Origin: Microvelia longipes
Lineage: Eukaryota; Arthropoda; Insecta; Hemiptera; Veliidae
NCBI GenBank assembly: GCA_018340805.1
Contig: JACMZG010001913.1
Location: 24,648,229-24,712,228 of the forward strand
Length of the DNA: 64,000 bases
Reading direction: 5' to 3'
Each line of letters starts with the position of its first letter. Position 1 is the stretch's first letter. Below the pieces are notes generated by a model, which saw nothing but the letters and a program-made list of their open reading frames with translations, had not been told where the DNA came from and did no database searches. Of this stretch, positions 34,900-48,649 are shown in pieces. The translations under genes and the position numbers were made by a program.

Positions 34900-36520
34900 C
34901 ACTTTTATCAGCACTTTAGAATTATTTTTTTGCAAGATTTCAAAATTGAAGTCTATTCGAGGAGTTATATAATTATAGGTGATAAGTTCAAAGTAGTCTT
35001 ACTAGTTCTTTTACACCCCATATAAGTAGCAATAACCAATACAAATTTAATAATCTTCGGGTATTGCCGAGTATTGTCGAAATCAGTAGGCATAATATCT
35101 TGTCACGATCTATTTATTCGTAGGTTCTAATTAAATTAAAAACAGGATTCAAAAACTGAAGCGAAGCTCTTCTCATTTCTTTTGTTATTGATCGACCTCT
35201 AAAATTGCTACAGCCAGCGTTAGTTTTGTCATAGCACTCCTGGTTCCCTGAACTCATAAACTCTGTTGCGTATAAAACATTTGCTTCCTACTATTATCGA
35301 GAAACGTTTCTTTCTCAAGTTAATTAAGTTCTTTTTTCTGTTGCAGGTACGCTGTGTTGTGTCAGGTGTTTTGAATTTTTAAATTAAATTTTTAAGGTAA
35401 AAACAACGTATACATTTTCCCTTCATTGAGTGAGTTTTTTTTTAGTCAGGATGATGCATTGGAATACCTTTCTAAATATCTTATTAAAAATTAATCCAGG
35501 AATGAAAATTTTCTTTAAATTATTAAATAGAGTTTAAAATGTTTGTATTTATACCGGGTGAATATTTCAGATACATTTTCACTGACATTGATTTCTAAAA
35601 GTACGGCAAAAACATAGCCGTAGACTTTCTAAGACCACCCCCTCCAAGTTAATTGACTCCTGCAACTTTAAATTTGCCATTATTATGTTGCATTATTATT
35701 ATGTACCACTTTTAGTAAATTTGAAAAATTAAATTAAATTCGGCGAAATAAATAAACATTCGGCGATTTGATTATTTTGAAAACCCCATTGAAGTCTGCA
35801 AAATTTGATTCTAATACCACCATATTCCCGTAATTCTCAATGATCACATATTGTTTGACATGTATCATACATTTTTGTCAAAAATACTTGTGGTTTGAAC
35901 AAAATTCTACACTAAAAAAAATTATATATCTATGTATAAATCTTTTTCGGACTAATTTTTTTGTTATCAGGAAGCCAATAGGAACCGATCCCCCTCACTC
36001 CCACCCTCAACTTCCGTCATTCGAACAACCTCACAAGCGTCATTTTCATAATGAAAATTCGCTAAAAAGTGTTATTAGTGTAAACTTTTTTAGGATAATA
36101 TGCAGTTTTCAAATACAAAATTTTAAAACTCATCATAAATGATAACAATATTACCATGTTTGGGTAATAGTTTCCAACTTAATAACGGTGAATTCGAACT
36201 CGCAAGAGGTAATTTATTAGGGGTGGAGATTATTTTCATAAGTCTAGGACCATGCTTTCCCCTTATTTTGAAGGATTTAATGTGCATCTGAAATGTTGCA
36301 CCCGGTATAAACGTATTCATGGTAATACACATAAAACTTGCCTCATTTTCTCATTATAAAGTTAGTGAAACGTTATTCTTGTCATTTTCCCGGTGACCGA
36401 GTTAAGTGATAATAAACATTTTCCTTAAATTGTTAGAGTTTTAAAATATCATTTTTAATACTCAAAAGATATTTCCTTTTTAACCCTTCGTTATAAAGTT
36501 GAAATCCTCTTAGACAGTTT
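34900..36520. other. AT-rich non-coding stretch
   Basis: No gene is supported. A CT-rich tract ending TTTTTTCTGTTGCAGGTACG near 35,335-35,350 looks like a 3' splice site, but there is no frame after it. Confidence 0.3.
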
Positions 36521-36984
36521 TATAGGATGGCCTGGTTGGCTCAGTGCCACAGACTTAACTCCCGGCAAGATGGCCCAAAATATCAAGATCTTTATAGTTT
36601 GCGCTTTATCAGTTGCTATTAACAATAATTCTATTGCTGTTTGTATATCGGGTTGACGTATTGCTTAGCTGAAGCACTGCCAAAAAGAAATAGGAAGAAA
36701 TCGTAAATATTTGTTTCTATTGTTGAAACTTCCTAAAGTATATAAGACTTTATTTTCACAATCAGCATCCAAAACCGTTGGTTGACTTCAGTAATTACTG
36801 GATGCACAGCTTGGGTTGTGCAGCAGTTAAGTCATGCTATGTTACTCATTATTTAAAACTATGTAGATAAGGAATATGGTTTAGATAAACACCAGGTAAA
36901 AACCGAGAAAACACTTAAAAGTTTTCTTTCGACATAAAAGTTTAAAATTTAGTACGGAATGTAGTAGAGAGTAAAGAATACTTT

Positions 36985-37225
36985 ATTACCATAGTAAAGA
37001 ATACTATGGTTTAGGCGTGTGGCTAAAGTGTGGGACTACAGATCAGGAAACCCCGTGTCGAGTTTTGGTTTAGGCGTGTGGCTAAAGTGTGGGACTACAA
37101 TTTACTAAAACTTAACATAAACTGAGTGAAATAAACGCAAATAATGATGTGCCGTTTAATGCATATTGTTTGGAATAAATGTGTGCATTTTCTTTAATAA
37201 ATTGAGTAATAAGTTATGACGCCAG
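36985..37225 (+). repeat. tRNA-derived SINE head, duplicated, with family B
   Basis: TGGTTTAGGCGTGTGGCTAA through GGGACTACA occurs at about 37,009-37,041 and again at 37,067-37,099. The first copy continues GATCAGGAAACC and GTGTCGAGTTTTGG. The A-box-like TGGCTAAAGTGTGGG and B-box-like GTGTCGAGTTTTG, with an anticodon-arm-like GACTACAGATC between, resemble a decayed tRNA. Family B sequence follows from 37,105 (AACATAAACTGAGTG). Confidence 0.5.
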
Positions 37226-37429
37226 TGCTCAGGTTTTTTAAAAAATAGGGAGTTATAGCTCATCAGCATTCAAAAGATGACGTAACAAAATGATGAAAAC
37301 CGCTCAGATTGATTATGAAGTAACCACGGTTCTAGATTGTTATGATGAACGTAATACGTTTCCTGTGCAACATAAAAGTAGCGAGGAGAAGCAATTAAAC
37401 TTTAGTAATTAAAATTTAATATTCCAATT

Positions 37430-37870
37430 CTTTATTTTTACTTTTTCTCTTTTACTATCGTAGATATAAGGCGAAGTATTGTGTTCATCCTAACAATTCA
37501 AAACATAGGCTTCGTCATAATTTATCTGATTTAAACAGTTATATGACATTCTAAATGGTTTTTATAATGCTGTCTAACATTAACATGCTGTCTATGTGTA
37601 TGTGGCTACCAACCACATAACATGCTCTCTATGTATATGTGGCTATTGAACACATAACATGCTGTCTATGTGCTAAAGACTTGAAACTTATCAGCTATAG
37701 GGCAAGTTATGCTGCCTGGAAAATAATATTTTTTATCCTAAAAAAACCTATTATGCTGAATTGATAAAAGTTTTAAAAATCCGTTTAATATTGACCGATC
37801 AAATTGAAATTACCACAAATGTACATTATTAGGTAGCAAATCGATACCCAAAATTTAATTTTAACTGTCG
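37430..37870 (+). repeat. Family A 5' part with a 2.5-unit tandem
   Basis: TTTTTCTCTTTTACTATCG starts it, then ATATGACATTCTAAATGG. About 37,580-37,675 holds 2.5 copies of a ~43-bp unit containing CACATAACATGCTGTCTATG. Confidence 0.6.
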
Positions 37871-38129
37871 GTGAGTTCTTTTATTTCAGAACTTTGGGAT
37901 GTTGTTTGTACGTGTCACAATAAGTGCCGTAAATATGAACTGATTTTAATGAAACTTAGTATGCATGTAGAAATGATTAGTTTTCAGAGTTGTGTAGTTT
38001 TTGGTTATATTGAGACCAATATTTTTAAATTGGCGGGCAATTTAAAAAATGACCGTAAGCAATGTGTTACATATCGTTTTTAACTTTTAAGAAAAAAATA
38101 AAAGTGCATAAAATTATCGAAATAACCGA

Positions 38130-38215
38130 TAATTTGAAAATGACGGCATCCTGAGAATGGGCGAAGCAAGTCTGATGTTGTGAGGAAAAGTACCGAAGGT
38201 ACCCTGTAGCTGATT
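38130..38215 (+). repeat. Family A 3' end
   Basis: ATGGGCGAAGCAAGTCTGATG is decayed. GAGGAAAAGTACCGAAGGTACC follows, the family terminus. Confidence 0.6.
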
Positions 38216-38830
38216 TTTACTGGTGCTATCGTCAGTAAAAAACTTTTTTGATTTATTGTGACTTCGGAGTTTGAAATGAAGTTAAGTGAATGTTTTAGCT
38301 GTTCGTGTATTTATATACTTAATTATTTCTACTTAAAACTAATTAGAACTTGAAAAGTGGTTATCATTATACTTGACTTTTAAAAAAAATATTTCTTTGC
38401 TACCTACTATGTGAAATTTTATTTCAAAGCATTAAATCAATAGTCTTAGTTTATTTCTCAGGTAAATGATATTATTGATTCTGTAGATGATATAATTGTG
38501 GCGTCAGTAGAGATCACAAACTGTTCGTGACGTTTCATTGATGTTTCTCCTTTAAACCGGTCTTTGTAAACCATCATTATTTAGCATTGATTGCATAATC
38601 TCAATATATCTCTTTTATAACTCTGTTAAAACAGGTGGGCACAAATCATAGGTTATATATCAGAAGTTATATAATTAAAGATCGTGTGTCTTATCTTCAC
38701 TTTGTCAAGGGTATCATCTATATCGATTTGTTTTGTAGCTTCCCATACATAGTGCGTATGATAGATTCGGCCTCGATTGACGAAGTCTTAGTTTTTTTAA
38801 ATTTGTTGCTAAAACTAAATAAATATCACT
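38215..38830. other. AT-rich non-coding stretch
   Basis: Nothing is supported. Confidence 0.35.
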
Positions 38831-41689
38831 CTGACTCACAAGACTCTCCATGTTCGTATGATACCTGAGACCCAGTGATAGGTAACCTGCTCTCTCAGAG
38901 AATAACCAGAGGTTATTACATCTGATCGATCGCAGCAGTGAAAGCGATATCCGCCAGATAGCAAACACATAGCCAATAGAATAATCTCTGAATGAGGTTA
39001 TTTTACTGATATGGTGATTTGCTGGTCACGGAGACGAGTCACACTAGATAGTGAGAGCAGAAAGTAGTGAGCAAAGGCTTGCAAGGGAGTGTTAAGCGCT
39101 CTATTGCCCTGAACGCTATGTCCTAAAGTATCGAATCCGATCCGAACCCCGCTATATCCTCGCTGTGTTATACATATTAATAATCCGTGTAGAGATCATA
39201 CTTAAAAGGAGCGCAGATTTATTTAATAAGCAAAGTGCACTTTATAGTCCATACTTTCAACAACCTTCATCTCTACCAGTCGATAACAGAGAGAAGAAGA
39301 GCATCGTTAGATATAGTATTACATGTGATGAACTAATGGATGTTTCAAGCGAAAACACTCGCCGTCAGACATCCTTCACCTTTACTGTATGTAATAACAA
39401 AGAATTTCAATAATACACATATATTAAACTTTGACTATTATAGTGTGGTGTATTAATGCCAGCACACTCTATATATATACACTCACAAATTTTATATCGT
39501 TTGATCTACGTTAAGTTGGATATATTTGAACTGACCATTACGTATAACCAAGACATGATCACGACTTTTTTATGCACGAAGATCATAGAACATACTAATA
39601 TCCGAGATAATGCACTCTTAGAGTATTAAGCACTGTGCATTCGCGGTATTAATATAGCCAATAATTATTAATGACTCAAAGGATAATAATCAATAGGTAT
39701 CCAGTGTGAGACTAGAGAGTCATAACTAATAACGCCTCTTATATCTTCCAATCCTTCTTCTTTGCACTTTTCAACAGGTAATACAAAATGTAGAACAACT
39801 GTCATTTCATTCAAAACCGCTAAATCTCACTAACGCACTTCCATTGATAAGTTATACATAACACCTCATCAAGTATCATATAAGTGTGCTTTTAGTACAG
39901 ACATAAGCCTAGCTCTTCTGATAAGTAATCATCAGCTTTTTAAAGTAGTAGCTGCTTTGAAAAAACTAATAGCTATTGTTTTGAACTGATAAAAACTGCC
40001 ACTGTGTTCTAGCGATGGCTAAAGCCTCCACTAAAATCAAAGTGTGAAGTATTCACTGGTGACAAAAACTACCTTTAATTTTGAGAGTCGATTTTGACCC
40101 TGAACGTGAAAAAACAAGGCTAATGTAATGCGCCTACATTCAATGAAAGAGATAGTATAGTGTTCTAACCTCTAAAGCTGACCCATGACGTATTGTCCTC
40201 GATGATATGTCTTTGGCAGATACATATTTTTTGTTGCGAACGTGTTAAATATAAACAACTGCATAAAAATGTAGAATTAGTGTCTTACTGTTCTGACATT
40301 ATAAAAGGCTTAAAATCAGATCAACATGAAGTATTAAGATAATGAGCTATTTAGGTGTAGTACCAGTATAAACAAGGCATTCTTAATACTAAATCTAGCG
40401 CCAGCCGTTGTACGTAATACGCATCCCGTAGAATTGTTACCTTAGCGCATGTAAACTAGATTATTATTAATAACAGTCGAACTCAACGTAACTGAACAAT
40501 ATAGCTATAAACTGATTTGCATCAGTCACTTAGATTCCGAATCACACAGATTTAGGTAAGGCATATTTTGCGTTCATGGGCTTCCACACAGATCTCAGGG
40601 TTCGTACTAACCTGGTCGCATGAACACAATACTTAGGATTTTGGCATTCCCTAGGTATGGACTTATCCTAATTTCACGTGCCGGTTGCTTTCGAAAGGTC
40701 GAATAATTTGTAGCAAGATGTACTATGGTTTTTCTTTTAATAATATTAAACTAAATATTAAGTGATATACTACTACATTGTCTCTCTCCGCTACCCCCTC
40801 TCTGGCACGCACAACCTCCTATGTCAATTGTCGACTCGTTGTCTATATGCTGTTACTTAGTCAGAGTTGTGAGAGGAGCGTTATAAATATTGACACGAAT
40901 TATACAATTTTTTGAAACAGTATATAGATTGTATATGTTTTATTTCATAAGGAAATAGGAAAAAAAATGTTTTTCCTTATTATATAGGAGGGAAACAGTC
41001 TATTTAATGAATCATACGGATATTCTTACAGTGGAATCAGAGAATGTTTTTATGTAACCGTCGTAGTAACTATATAGAGTCTATTTCGCTGGACAGTAAT
41101 AAAGAAGGGGATTTCTTGATATGGTGGATACTTCCGATGATAAGAGGTCTCTGATGAGTAAAGATGTCAGGAGTTTAAATAAAAGAGGTCTGACACAATA
41201 TGAAAGCTCTTAGACTGCGGATATGATATAAATTGCACGACGTTATAATTAGACAATACATTTCTATATCACTTAAAAATATGTACTTTTATAGATACAT
41301 TATAATACTATTCAGAGGACCGTGTCTCATTGAAATCTGATAAAAGTAGTGTTATACAGTGTGTATAGTAATCATCTTCTACGACAGAGTCCAACTGACA
41401 CCTTATTGCTCTTACATGTGTCATATCGATGTAACTGACGGTCTGTCGTGCTATGAAGAGTTACTATCCTTAGAGTTAGCAAGGCGTGCGTCAATAAGTT
41501 ATTCATTCTCACTATAAAATAAATAAAAACTCAGGTGGGGATAGGTATAGAACCTCCGGTAAATTTCCTTTTCTCATCACATGCAGAATCAATCCAAATC
41601 AGTTTAAATCCATCAATCAATATTAATATAACACTCACGGTGCTTCAGTCTAATATATATATACTATATATATATTAGTTATACATATA

Positions 41690-41900
41690 TGCGGACCTCT
41701 CGTGCGGCAGGAATAATTTTGACGTTATAAACTTAAAAACGATAAAAAATTAGCGTCGTACCAATGTTAGACTCCGGACTCTTTTAGTGAATTCAGTTAT
41801 TCTAAAAATATCGAAAATTTTACGACTAAGATACATTAAAAATTACTCATAGAGCATATATGTAGACTGGATCTCATATTGCACGTGGAACTTTCGTGAC
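41690..41900 (+). repeat. Family B copy, garbled
   Basis: GCGGACCTCTCGTGCGGC, GTTATAAACTTAAAAACG and ATGTTAGACTCCGGACTC follow family B order with many small changes. It lies inside the low-quality-looking block. Confidence 0.5.
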
Positions 41901-43479
41901 GTCATGGCTTTCACAACAGTCTCTTGTTTAGCATTATCATTCTGTGGTTCATATATGACGTTAGAGAGACATCGCTACGACGTTCGCGACCTGAGTTCAC
42001 CTCTCTAACGTCTCAGGCTCTGCAATATACCAAGAACATATGAATTTTAGCTATGGTGCGCTGTGTGATATAATAATTATATTGTCTGACCTCAGAGAGC
42101 AAACAAAAACCTCAGATACTAGTTGATATAAAGCGCTGTAAAAGGAATGACCACCTTTGACCCAAATTGAACTCAATAGACGGTTAGTCACTGTGTGTTT
42201 GTATAACAACCTGGTTGATTCAATATGGTTATAGTTCTCTTCGTAAAGGTGATGTTTGCTACCAAAATCTCAATTATCGTATAAATTTTTTTTTATACCG
42301 AGTTCACAGAGACATATAGCGTCTAGTTCACAAATCACAGCGATATCTATTCCATACGGTTCGTTATATAGGACACTCTATAATTTAAGAATAGTACTCT
42401 TGGTACACACTCACCTTGTGGTCTTTCTCCTACCCCATCCACTACATATGCAATCATACTTTTCGATTTTAGAAATTTCGTTGAATAACATAATACAAAT
42501 TTTCTACCCAATATGAGCTCAGTGAATATATAAACTTTTCCTGTAACGTGCCCTGATCTTAATAGAAAAGTATAAGACCCCACGAGCAATAGCCATAGAC
42601 GCAACCAAAGGGCTGAGATAGCTCCTATTTGTTAATCGATTTAACATAAGACCAGCTGTTAAAGAGAAGGCAATAAAAGAGTCTGCCCTCACACATAAGG
42701 GTCGTTTAATTAGTTTCTTCGAGTAGTAACAACAACTTATTTATTATAACTCTCTCCTCGTAATGGTTGTCTCGCGTTAATGTCTCTGTAGGATATTTAA
42801 TGAATGTATAGACGTAGATCTTTTTAAGAATTCCGCGAGGATGACCAGACATTGTGAGCTAGGATATGCTTTAGTATACTGCCAACCACCGCGCGCGTCT
42901 AAAAAAAGACTGTCGCGTGAATTTGCTGGCGTTCGATTTGTACTTGAGTTAAGAGAATTAAGGCTAAGGCTACACCTTTAGCATCTTATTTCTCCTCCCA
43001 GACTCTCCCTCATATATGAGTTGCTCATAGCAAATAGTAGTCTTTTTAGAAATTTAATATACTACACAGCTAACGTATGTATTATCATTTGCATTGAGCA
43101 TCATGTAGTGTTGGGGTGGAGGTAATGGTGCCGTGATAGGCTGAGAATCTATTGCTCTACGAGAGCACAGCGAACACCCCTAGTCAAGATGGACACATAA
43201 TAAGACACTCACAGCAAGCACAACTATCCGGATGCACGATCATTATAATTTACTCTGATATAGACGAATATCATTGACACACAAATGAGTTATTTCATAA
43301 TTATATCTATGTTTTAAGTATAGGAATTTAGAGTAGGTCTACTCGCTTAGTAAATAAGTTCGGGCGGGTGCGTGTACACCATCGGTGACATGTATACTCC
43401 TAATAATATAATAAATTGATTCAGTACTCAACCTAGTATCTATCATATGCACCGATATATTCTGCTCACACGCTCCCTA

Positions 43480-43700
43480 CAAAATATATTATAATTGCCT
43501 CTAATAACCCAATAGTTGGAAACTATTTTTATTCCTATAGACGAAGAACTATACTTTTACTCCTAAGGAAGTGAGAGTAACTTTCTTCCTTGGAGTGAAA
43601 AAGTAGCTTCGTACTTCTAAACTAGTCAGAAACTATACACATTATACACCGTCGGAAGATAATGCTATCAAAGCTTACAATATTAATCAGAGATGAAGAT
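43480..43700 (-). repeat. Family A internal segment, garbled
   Basis: TAATAACCCAATAGTTGG, then TCCTAAGGAAGTGAGAG and ACTAGTCAGAAACTATAC are the reverse complement of 47,500-47,690 with compressed homopolymers. Confidence 0.6.
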
Positions 43701-45779
43701 ATCCACACTCAGCAAAGACATTGTGCACGTGATAACTATAAAGATATATGAGACCTCATAGTACTGGTGCATAAGATACCAACTCAGTAACAGGGTCTAC
43801 GATGTGCATATACTTACTGTACAAAGACCTACAGTCGCTGGATTAACCCCACCACCATATACATAGACAATAGACTTGTATCAAAACTAATTAGTATAAG
43901 ACTGAATAGCGACTCTTTCGCTTAACGAATAGATCCTATGTGACCATATACGCACACTGGAACACCATAATAGAATGCGAGTGAGACACTCTTAATAAAT
44001 GTGCCTTCAGTTAGGGTAATGAGACGTACATCGCTTTCAAGTGGCATAATACTAGATCACCCGGTATATTGCGTACTGCGCTCATTATGTACTCTCAAGT
44101 TGGTCTGCTCAATAGCTATCCGCATCACAAATTGAAACCAGCTCAAGACCTGAGAATATCATTATACAACATTTCTCAATACTCAAATCTAGGACACAGC
44201 GGTTACAGTTGAACATTGGAGCATAATGCTACAATGATCGTCACAACTTTTAGTGACGCTAGACACTCTTAATTGTCTTTGACGCGCCTTACTTTAATTT
44301 GCACTACTCGTTTACAGTCTTGCTATGCTCAAGTAATGTACTGATCAGCGTCTAGGGATTATGGTTTTTACAATCGTATAATATAATGCCTCTATAGATT
44401 ACTTCGAGCATTACCCTAATAAGTGTAAGTAATAGTCAACTCGATGCAAGCCGATAAACATCATTGAACCTAACTCTGACGTCCTCTACAAATTTCATGC
44501 ATGTGACTGTATGCACATATGTCCACACACACGACCTATAGCAAAGAAAGTCCAACATTTCACATAAATGTCTCTTCTCACACTGAGTGACACACATTAA
44601 ATAAAAGAGCTCACTGACGAGAGACTCAATTATAATGTCGAGATAGTTACACAGCCTCATGACTCTAGTAAGTTATATCCTATTAGGATATACCTGTCTG
44701 TTCAAAAACTACATCGAGTACAGTAAGTCACAGGTGGGAGCTTCATGATCACAGCAGCAAGTAAGAGAACATGATACAGATATGACACAACTTGGCTAAT
44801 TGATTACTCTTCTAGCGGTTTGAAGAGACGAACTTAAAATATATACGCATATAATATACATGTGCGTTAAGTGGATTCCGCGAGCCGTGTACTACAGTCT
44901 ATTGAAGTAGGAGAGTACGTTACTCTCACATCGTTCTCAACTCTCTGTGAGAGCCTGCCGAGCATGACTCTCACAGCACCATCCACAGCGAATACTCTGA
45001 ACTACTACTTTTAAAAAAACCACAAAGCCGCGTGAGCTGTCTTACACCACTTACGTCTACAATAATGATACCAGATTTAAATCTTCATGGTGATATACAC
45101 AAAGCCCAGTATACAGAGATATATTTAGATATTAAACACAATATAAGCTGGTTTATCCGTACGCTTTACTATGAGTAGTAATAATAAGAAAAGATAATAA
45201 AAAGATGAATTGATACTAGCTATTGTAGTATAGATATTAAAGGATTCATCCGCTAGAACTTCAATACAAAATATATTTGCAAACTCTCCTGTGGTATGAC
45301 AATAGGATAGTAATAAGTGTACTAGATATTTAGGACACACTGTAATATCTCGGTAAGACTGACACTCGTATCTTAAAAATTGATATATGGAAGCTTGTTC
45401 CAAAAGTACGACGTTAACTATCTTATTACTCTATATATTTGGAGAGATTTTTTAAATTTAAAATATTATGAATTTTAGGCAGTATCCTAATTCCATATCG
45501 CTTCTTGATTGAGGCACATCTTATATAAATAGTATATAAAGAAATAATATACTAAGGCGCGGCGTTTTCTCACATCTCTAACCTACAGCGCCCAATCCTC
45601 TTTAAGTGCCAAAACTCTGTATAAAGAATGCTTGTTGTAGTTTTCCTGTATATTATGAGCAATTTTATTATAATAAATTAGATCGATGCATCTTTATGTG
45701 CCCATACTTCTTGAGCATGAAGACGCTGTTTGAAAAATTCCCTATCTGTTACATCTATCTCTGCGTTTTATTGTGGATA

Positions 45780-46230
45780 TACCCGTAGGTTTTTGGTTAT
45801 AGGAAAAAGTAGCTTGTCGTTATGCATGAGAAAAATATTTCAAAAATCCAAATCAGGAAATAATGAAACCGGTGATATTAACCATAATTTCTTTAATCGT
45901 CACAGGGTTGTTTAAGGAGCTTTAAAACTTGTGTGTGTTGGTCGTATCAGAGTGCCCAGTGATTGGTATCTTATATACACGAGAGAGGTTGAAAAATTTG
46001 TACAAAAATCAGAGCTCTACTCACGTCAGTTGATGCTATAAGTGAATAATACAAGTTTTTTTATGACGTCATTTATGACACACGAGCCCGACCAATTACC
46101 ATGACTTATGCTTAACACATCTTAACCGAAATACAATAGAAACAATGCTATGAATATAGTTGGCAAACGATTTGCGACATGTATTCCTCTAATTATTACT
46201 CATATCTAATTGAGTGCTAGATTCAGATTC
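45780..46230 (+). repeat. Family A copy, decayed
   Basis: GTGTGTGTTGGTCGTATC, TTTTATGACGTCATTTATG and the following order resemble 47.3-48.3 kb. Confidence 0.45.
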
Positions 46231-46439
46231 TATATAAGAGAATTTAGCTAAAGAGTCCTTTATGACAAAGCCTTGTTAGTTGAGAGATTGTAGTTCTTCT
46301 GAGAATCTTCGATGCAACGCATTACTAGTTATAAATATATGGTATACTCTTATTAATAGTTTTATTTTATCCAAATGAGTTAACCAAATGTCCACTAAAA
46401 CAGCAAATAGTTCAGAATTATAAACTCACAAGAGTCGGC

Positions 46440-47170
46440 AATAAAGACTATTTTTTAAATAAAATTATTATCAAAACAAAAAGTCAATGAACTAATTCTC
46501 TTAATTGTTTATAAGATGTGCCAACATTAAGGCTCTTAAAATGTTCAAAACCGTAGAAGATACAAACTTTGTGAAGTACTTACAGGAAACAAATTACACA
46601 AAGTAAAAGGAACAAAGAATTTTTTTATAAAACTTAATAAAAAAATATATAACAAAATAAGCGCAAACAAATATTTCTTTCGCTCGTTATTCTAATTTTA
46701 TTTACACGATTCTCCCTTTTACGTTTATTAATTTCCTGTGATAAAAAGTTATGATAAAGTTAAACAAAGTAATAGAGGTGTGTTGGTGGCAGAACTGTAG
46801 TGCGTAGTCAGAGTTGAAGTGAAGCCTCCTTTCTAGTCAGCTCTTTCCCTTAAACTTTTTAGATTATTCTCTAACACGAAAAAACAAAGTTAGTTTTCAA
46901 CCCTGATGTATCTCTAGTACGAGTCAATGGAAACTTCTAATCAGCTAAATTGCATTTTTTATTCTGTTTTTTTGTGTGATCGAAAAAGTTTGTTTTTTTC
47001 TGTATTCTTGTTGAAAGCAATCAGTACTCATTAAAGTCAAAGTTGTAAAAGTTCGCTTCAGTGTTTCAAATTAGTGGGAAGCTGAGATCTGGGTTTTTAA
47101 ACTTGTACTTGACGATGTAGGACAAACAGCAAGAAAGATTTAAGTCGCGTCAAGACATTAAGTAGTCCGT
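46440..47170. other. AT-rich non-coding stretch
   Basis: Normal texture returns. Nothing is supported. Confidence 0.35.
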
Positions 47171-47174
47171 CATA

Positions 47175-48645
47175 CTTTACTTTTTCTCATTTATACTGTT
47201 GTTGTATTGAGAAAATAGTATATTAGTATAATATAGAGACCAATCATACAAATCATTCGTAGCAAATCGTATTGTTTGCACTGAAAATTCCCACCGAAAG
47301 TGCACCTGAATTATCAGTTTCAGGTGTTTTTAAGACCTTGTGAGAGGTTTATTTTACAAAGTTGTCTGTCTATGTATGTGTGTGTGAGTGTATGAGTGTG
47401 TATCTGTGTTATCATCGTAGCTCTCTGTGTATTTATGATCTAGAGTTAAAACTTAGTACGTCAATCTTCAGGTAGAACACCTGAAATAACTATTTTATCT
47501 CCTGACGGTGTATAATGTGAAGTTTATTGACTAGTTTTTAGGAAGTAACGAAGCACTTTTCACTCCCAAGGAAGAAAAAGTTACTTCTCACTTCCTTAGG
47601 AGTAAAAAGTAAGTTTTCTTCCATAGGAATAAAAATAGTTTCCAACTATTGGGTTATTAGAGCCAATTATATATATTTTTAGGGGAGCGGTATTCTCTTA
47701 ATTGATACTGGTGACTGATCAATTTTTTATAATATTCCCGAGGGCAGCACCCCCAAAATTTATAAGGGGGCCCTACCAAAAAAAAATTTACTGGCTCAAA
47801 ATCCGTTTCAGGTAAATTTATTGCTCCAGGTTGTGTGGGGCAATAAATTGTTTGAGGGTCCGACGAATAAAATACAACATAACGTATTAAAATGAAATCA
47901 ACGTCTGGAGATAAAATATAATCTTGTATGCACCTTGGGTGGGAGTAAAATGCTATTTTCCCCCTAGCAATTACCTCCCTCGACTTCGCATCGGGAGTTA
48001 ATTGTCATTACTTTCTCGGCTTTGCCCCTGGAGTTAATCTCATAAATTCCTCGACTTCGCCTCGGGAGTTAAATACTTTGGTTCTCTCGGCTTACGCCTT
48101 TGGAACCAACTTACTGCTCAGGAAAATAATAGCATTCTTTACTCCCTTCGTGCATAAATAACTATTATGACGTCAATAACCGACAATAATGACAGCATGA
48201 TATTCGAAAATTTATAAAACGTAAAAAATTGTTTGGGTCTATTTAAAATTTAGCACAATGGCAATCATGTGTAGGACTAACGATTGTCCTAAGTTTCATC
48301 GAATGAATTTTATACGAAAATAATCCAATTTCAAGTTTAAAAAAGCCTTTATTTGAGTTTCAATTTGGTTCAAGTGTATTCCTTTAAACACTATTCTACA
48401 AATATATCTGTAGTTCTTTTTGGCTCATAAAAGTTAAAGAGCATCAAGCGGATTCAATGCTTGGGTACCCTTACTGTTAAGAATAAAACGAATGATTGTC
48501 TGAGGATTTGTAAAGCGAGTCCGAAGACGTGCTGTATTACATTGGGTGGTTTTTATATTTTGAAGACGAGCAAAGCGAGTTCTAAGTAGTGTGGATGAGC
48601 GTGGTGAATCTGATGTGATGAGAAAAGGTTTCGAGGTACCTCCAA
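47175..48645 (+). repeat. Family A, longest copy (about 1.47 kb)
   Basis: It has the family 5' end (TTTTTCTCATTTATAC, AATTATCAGTTTCAGG) and 3' end (GATGAGCGTGGTGAATC, GATGAGAAAAGG, GAGGTACC). It carries about 670 bp more than the 25.8 kb copy at 47,490-48,165. The extra part holds paired ACTTCCTTAGGAG / CTCCCAAGGAAG blocks and four repeats of a CTCGACTTCGCNTCGGGAG unit (47,975-48,110). It may be the fuller ancestor or an insertion. Confidence 0.65.
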
Positions 48646-48649
48646 CCTG

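Larger units (their letters stand above)
38830..46440. other. Probable uncorrected long-read patch (assembly quality)
   Basis: Over about 7.6 kb the sequence texture changes. Runs of five or more A or T become rare, GC rises, and short CTC/GAG/TATA strings are scattered everywhere. Where a known repeat falls inside (43,490-43,690 versus 47,500-47,700 on the other strand), homopolymers are shortened (AAAAA to AAA, TTTTT to TTT, GGG to GG) and small insertions appear. This is the usual error pattern of a raw single-molecule read. No gene call inside it is trustworthy. The start and end are approximate. Confidence 0.6.

Noticed and set aside
35335..35350. Splice acceptor-like CT tract ending in CAG
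   Set aside because: No open frame or donor partner nearby; such tracts are common by chance in T-rich DNA.
41153..41175. CTGATGAG string as another hammerhead
   Set aside because: No GAAA at a suitable distance and no pairing stems.
42256..42604. Overlapping frames at 42.3-42.6 kb, and others at 39-46 kb
   Set aside because: They fall in the block that looks like uncorrected read sequence, so open frames there carry no weight.
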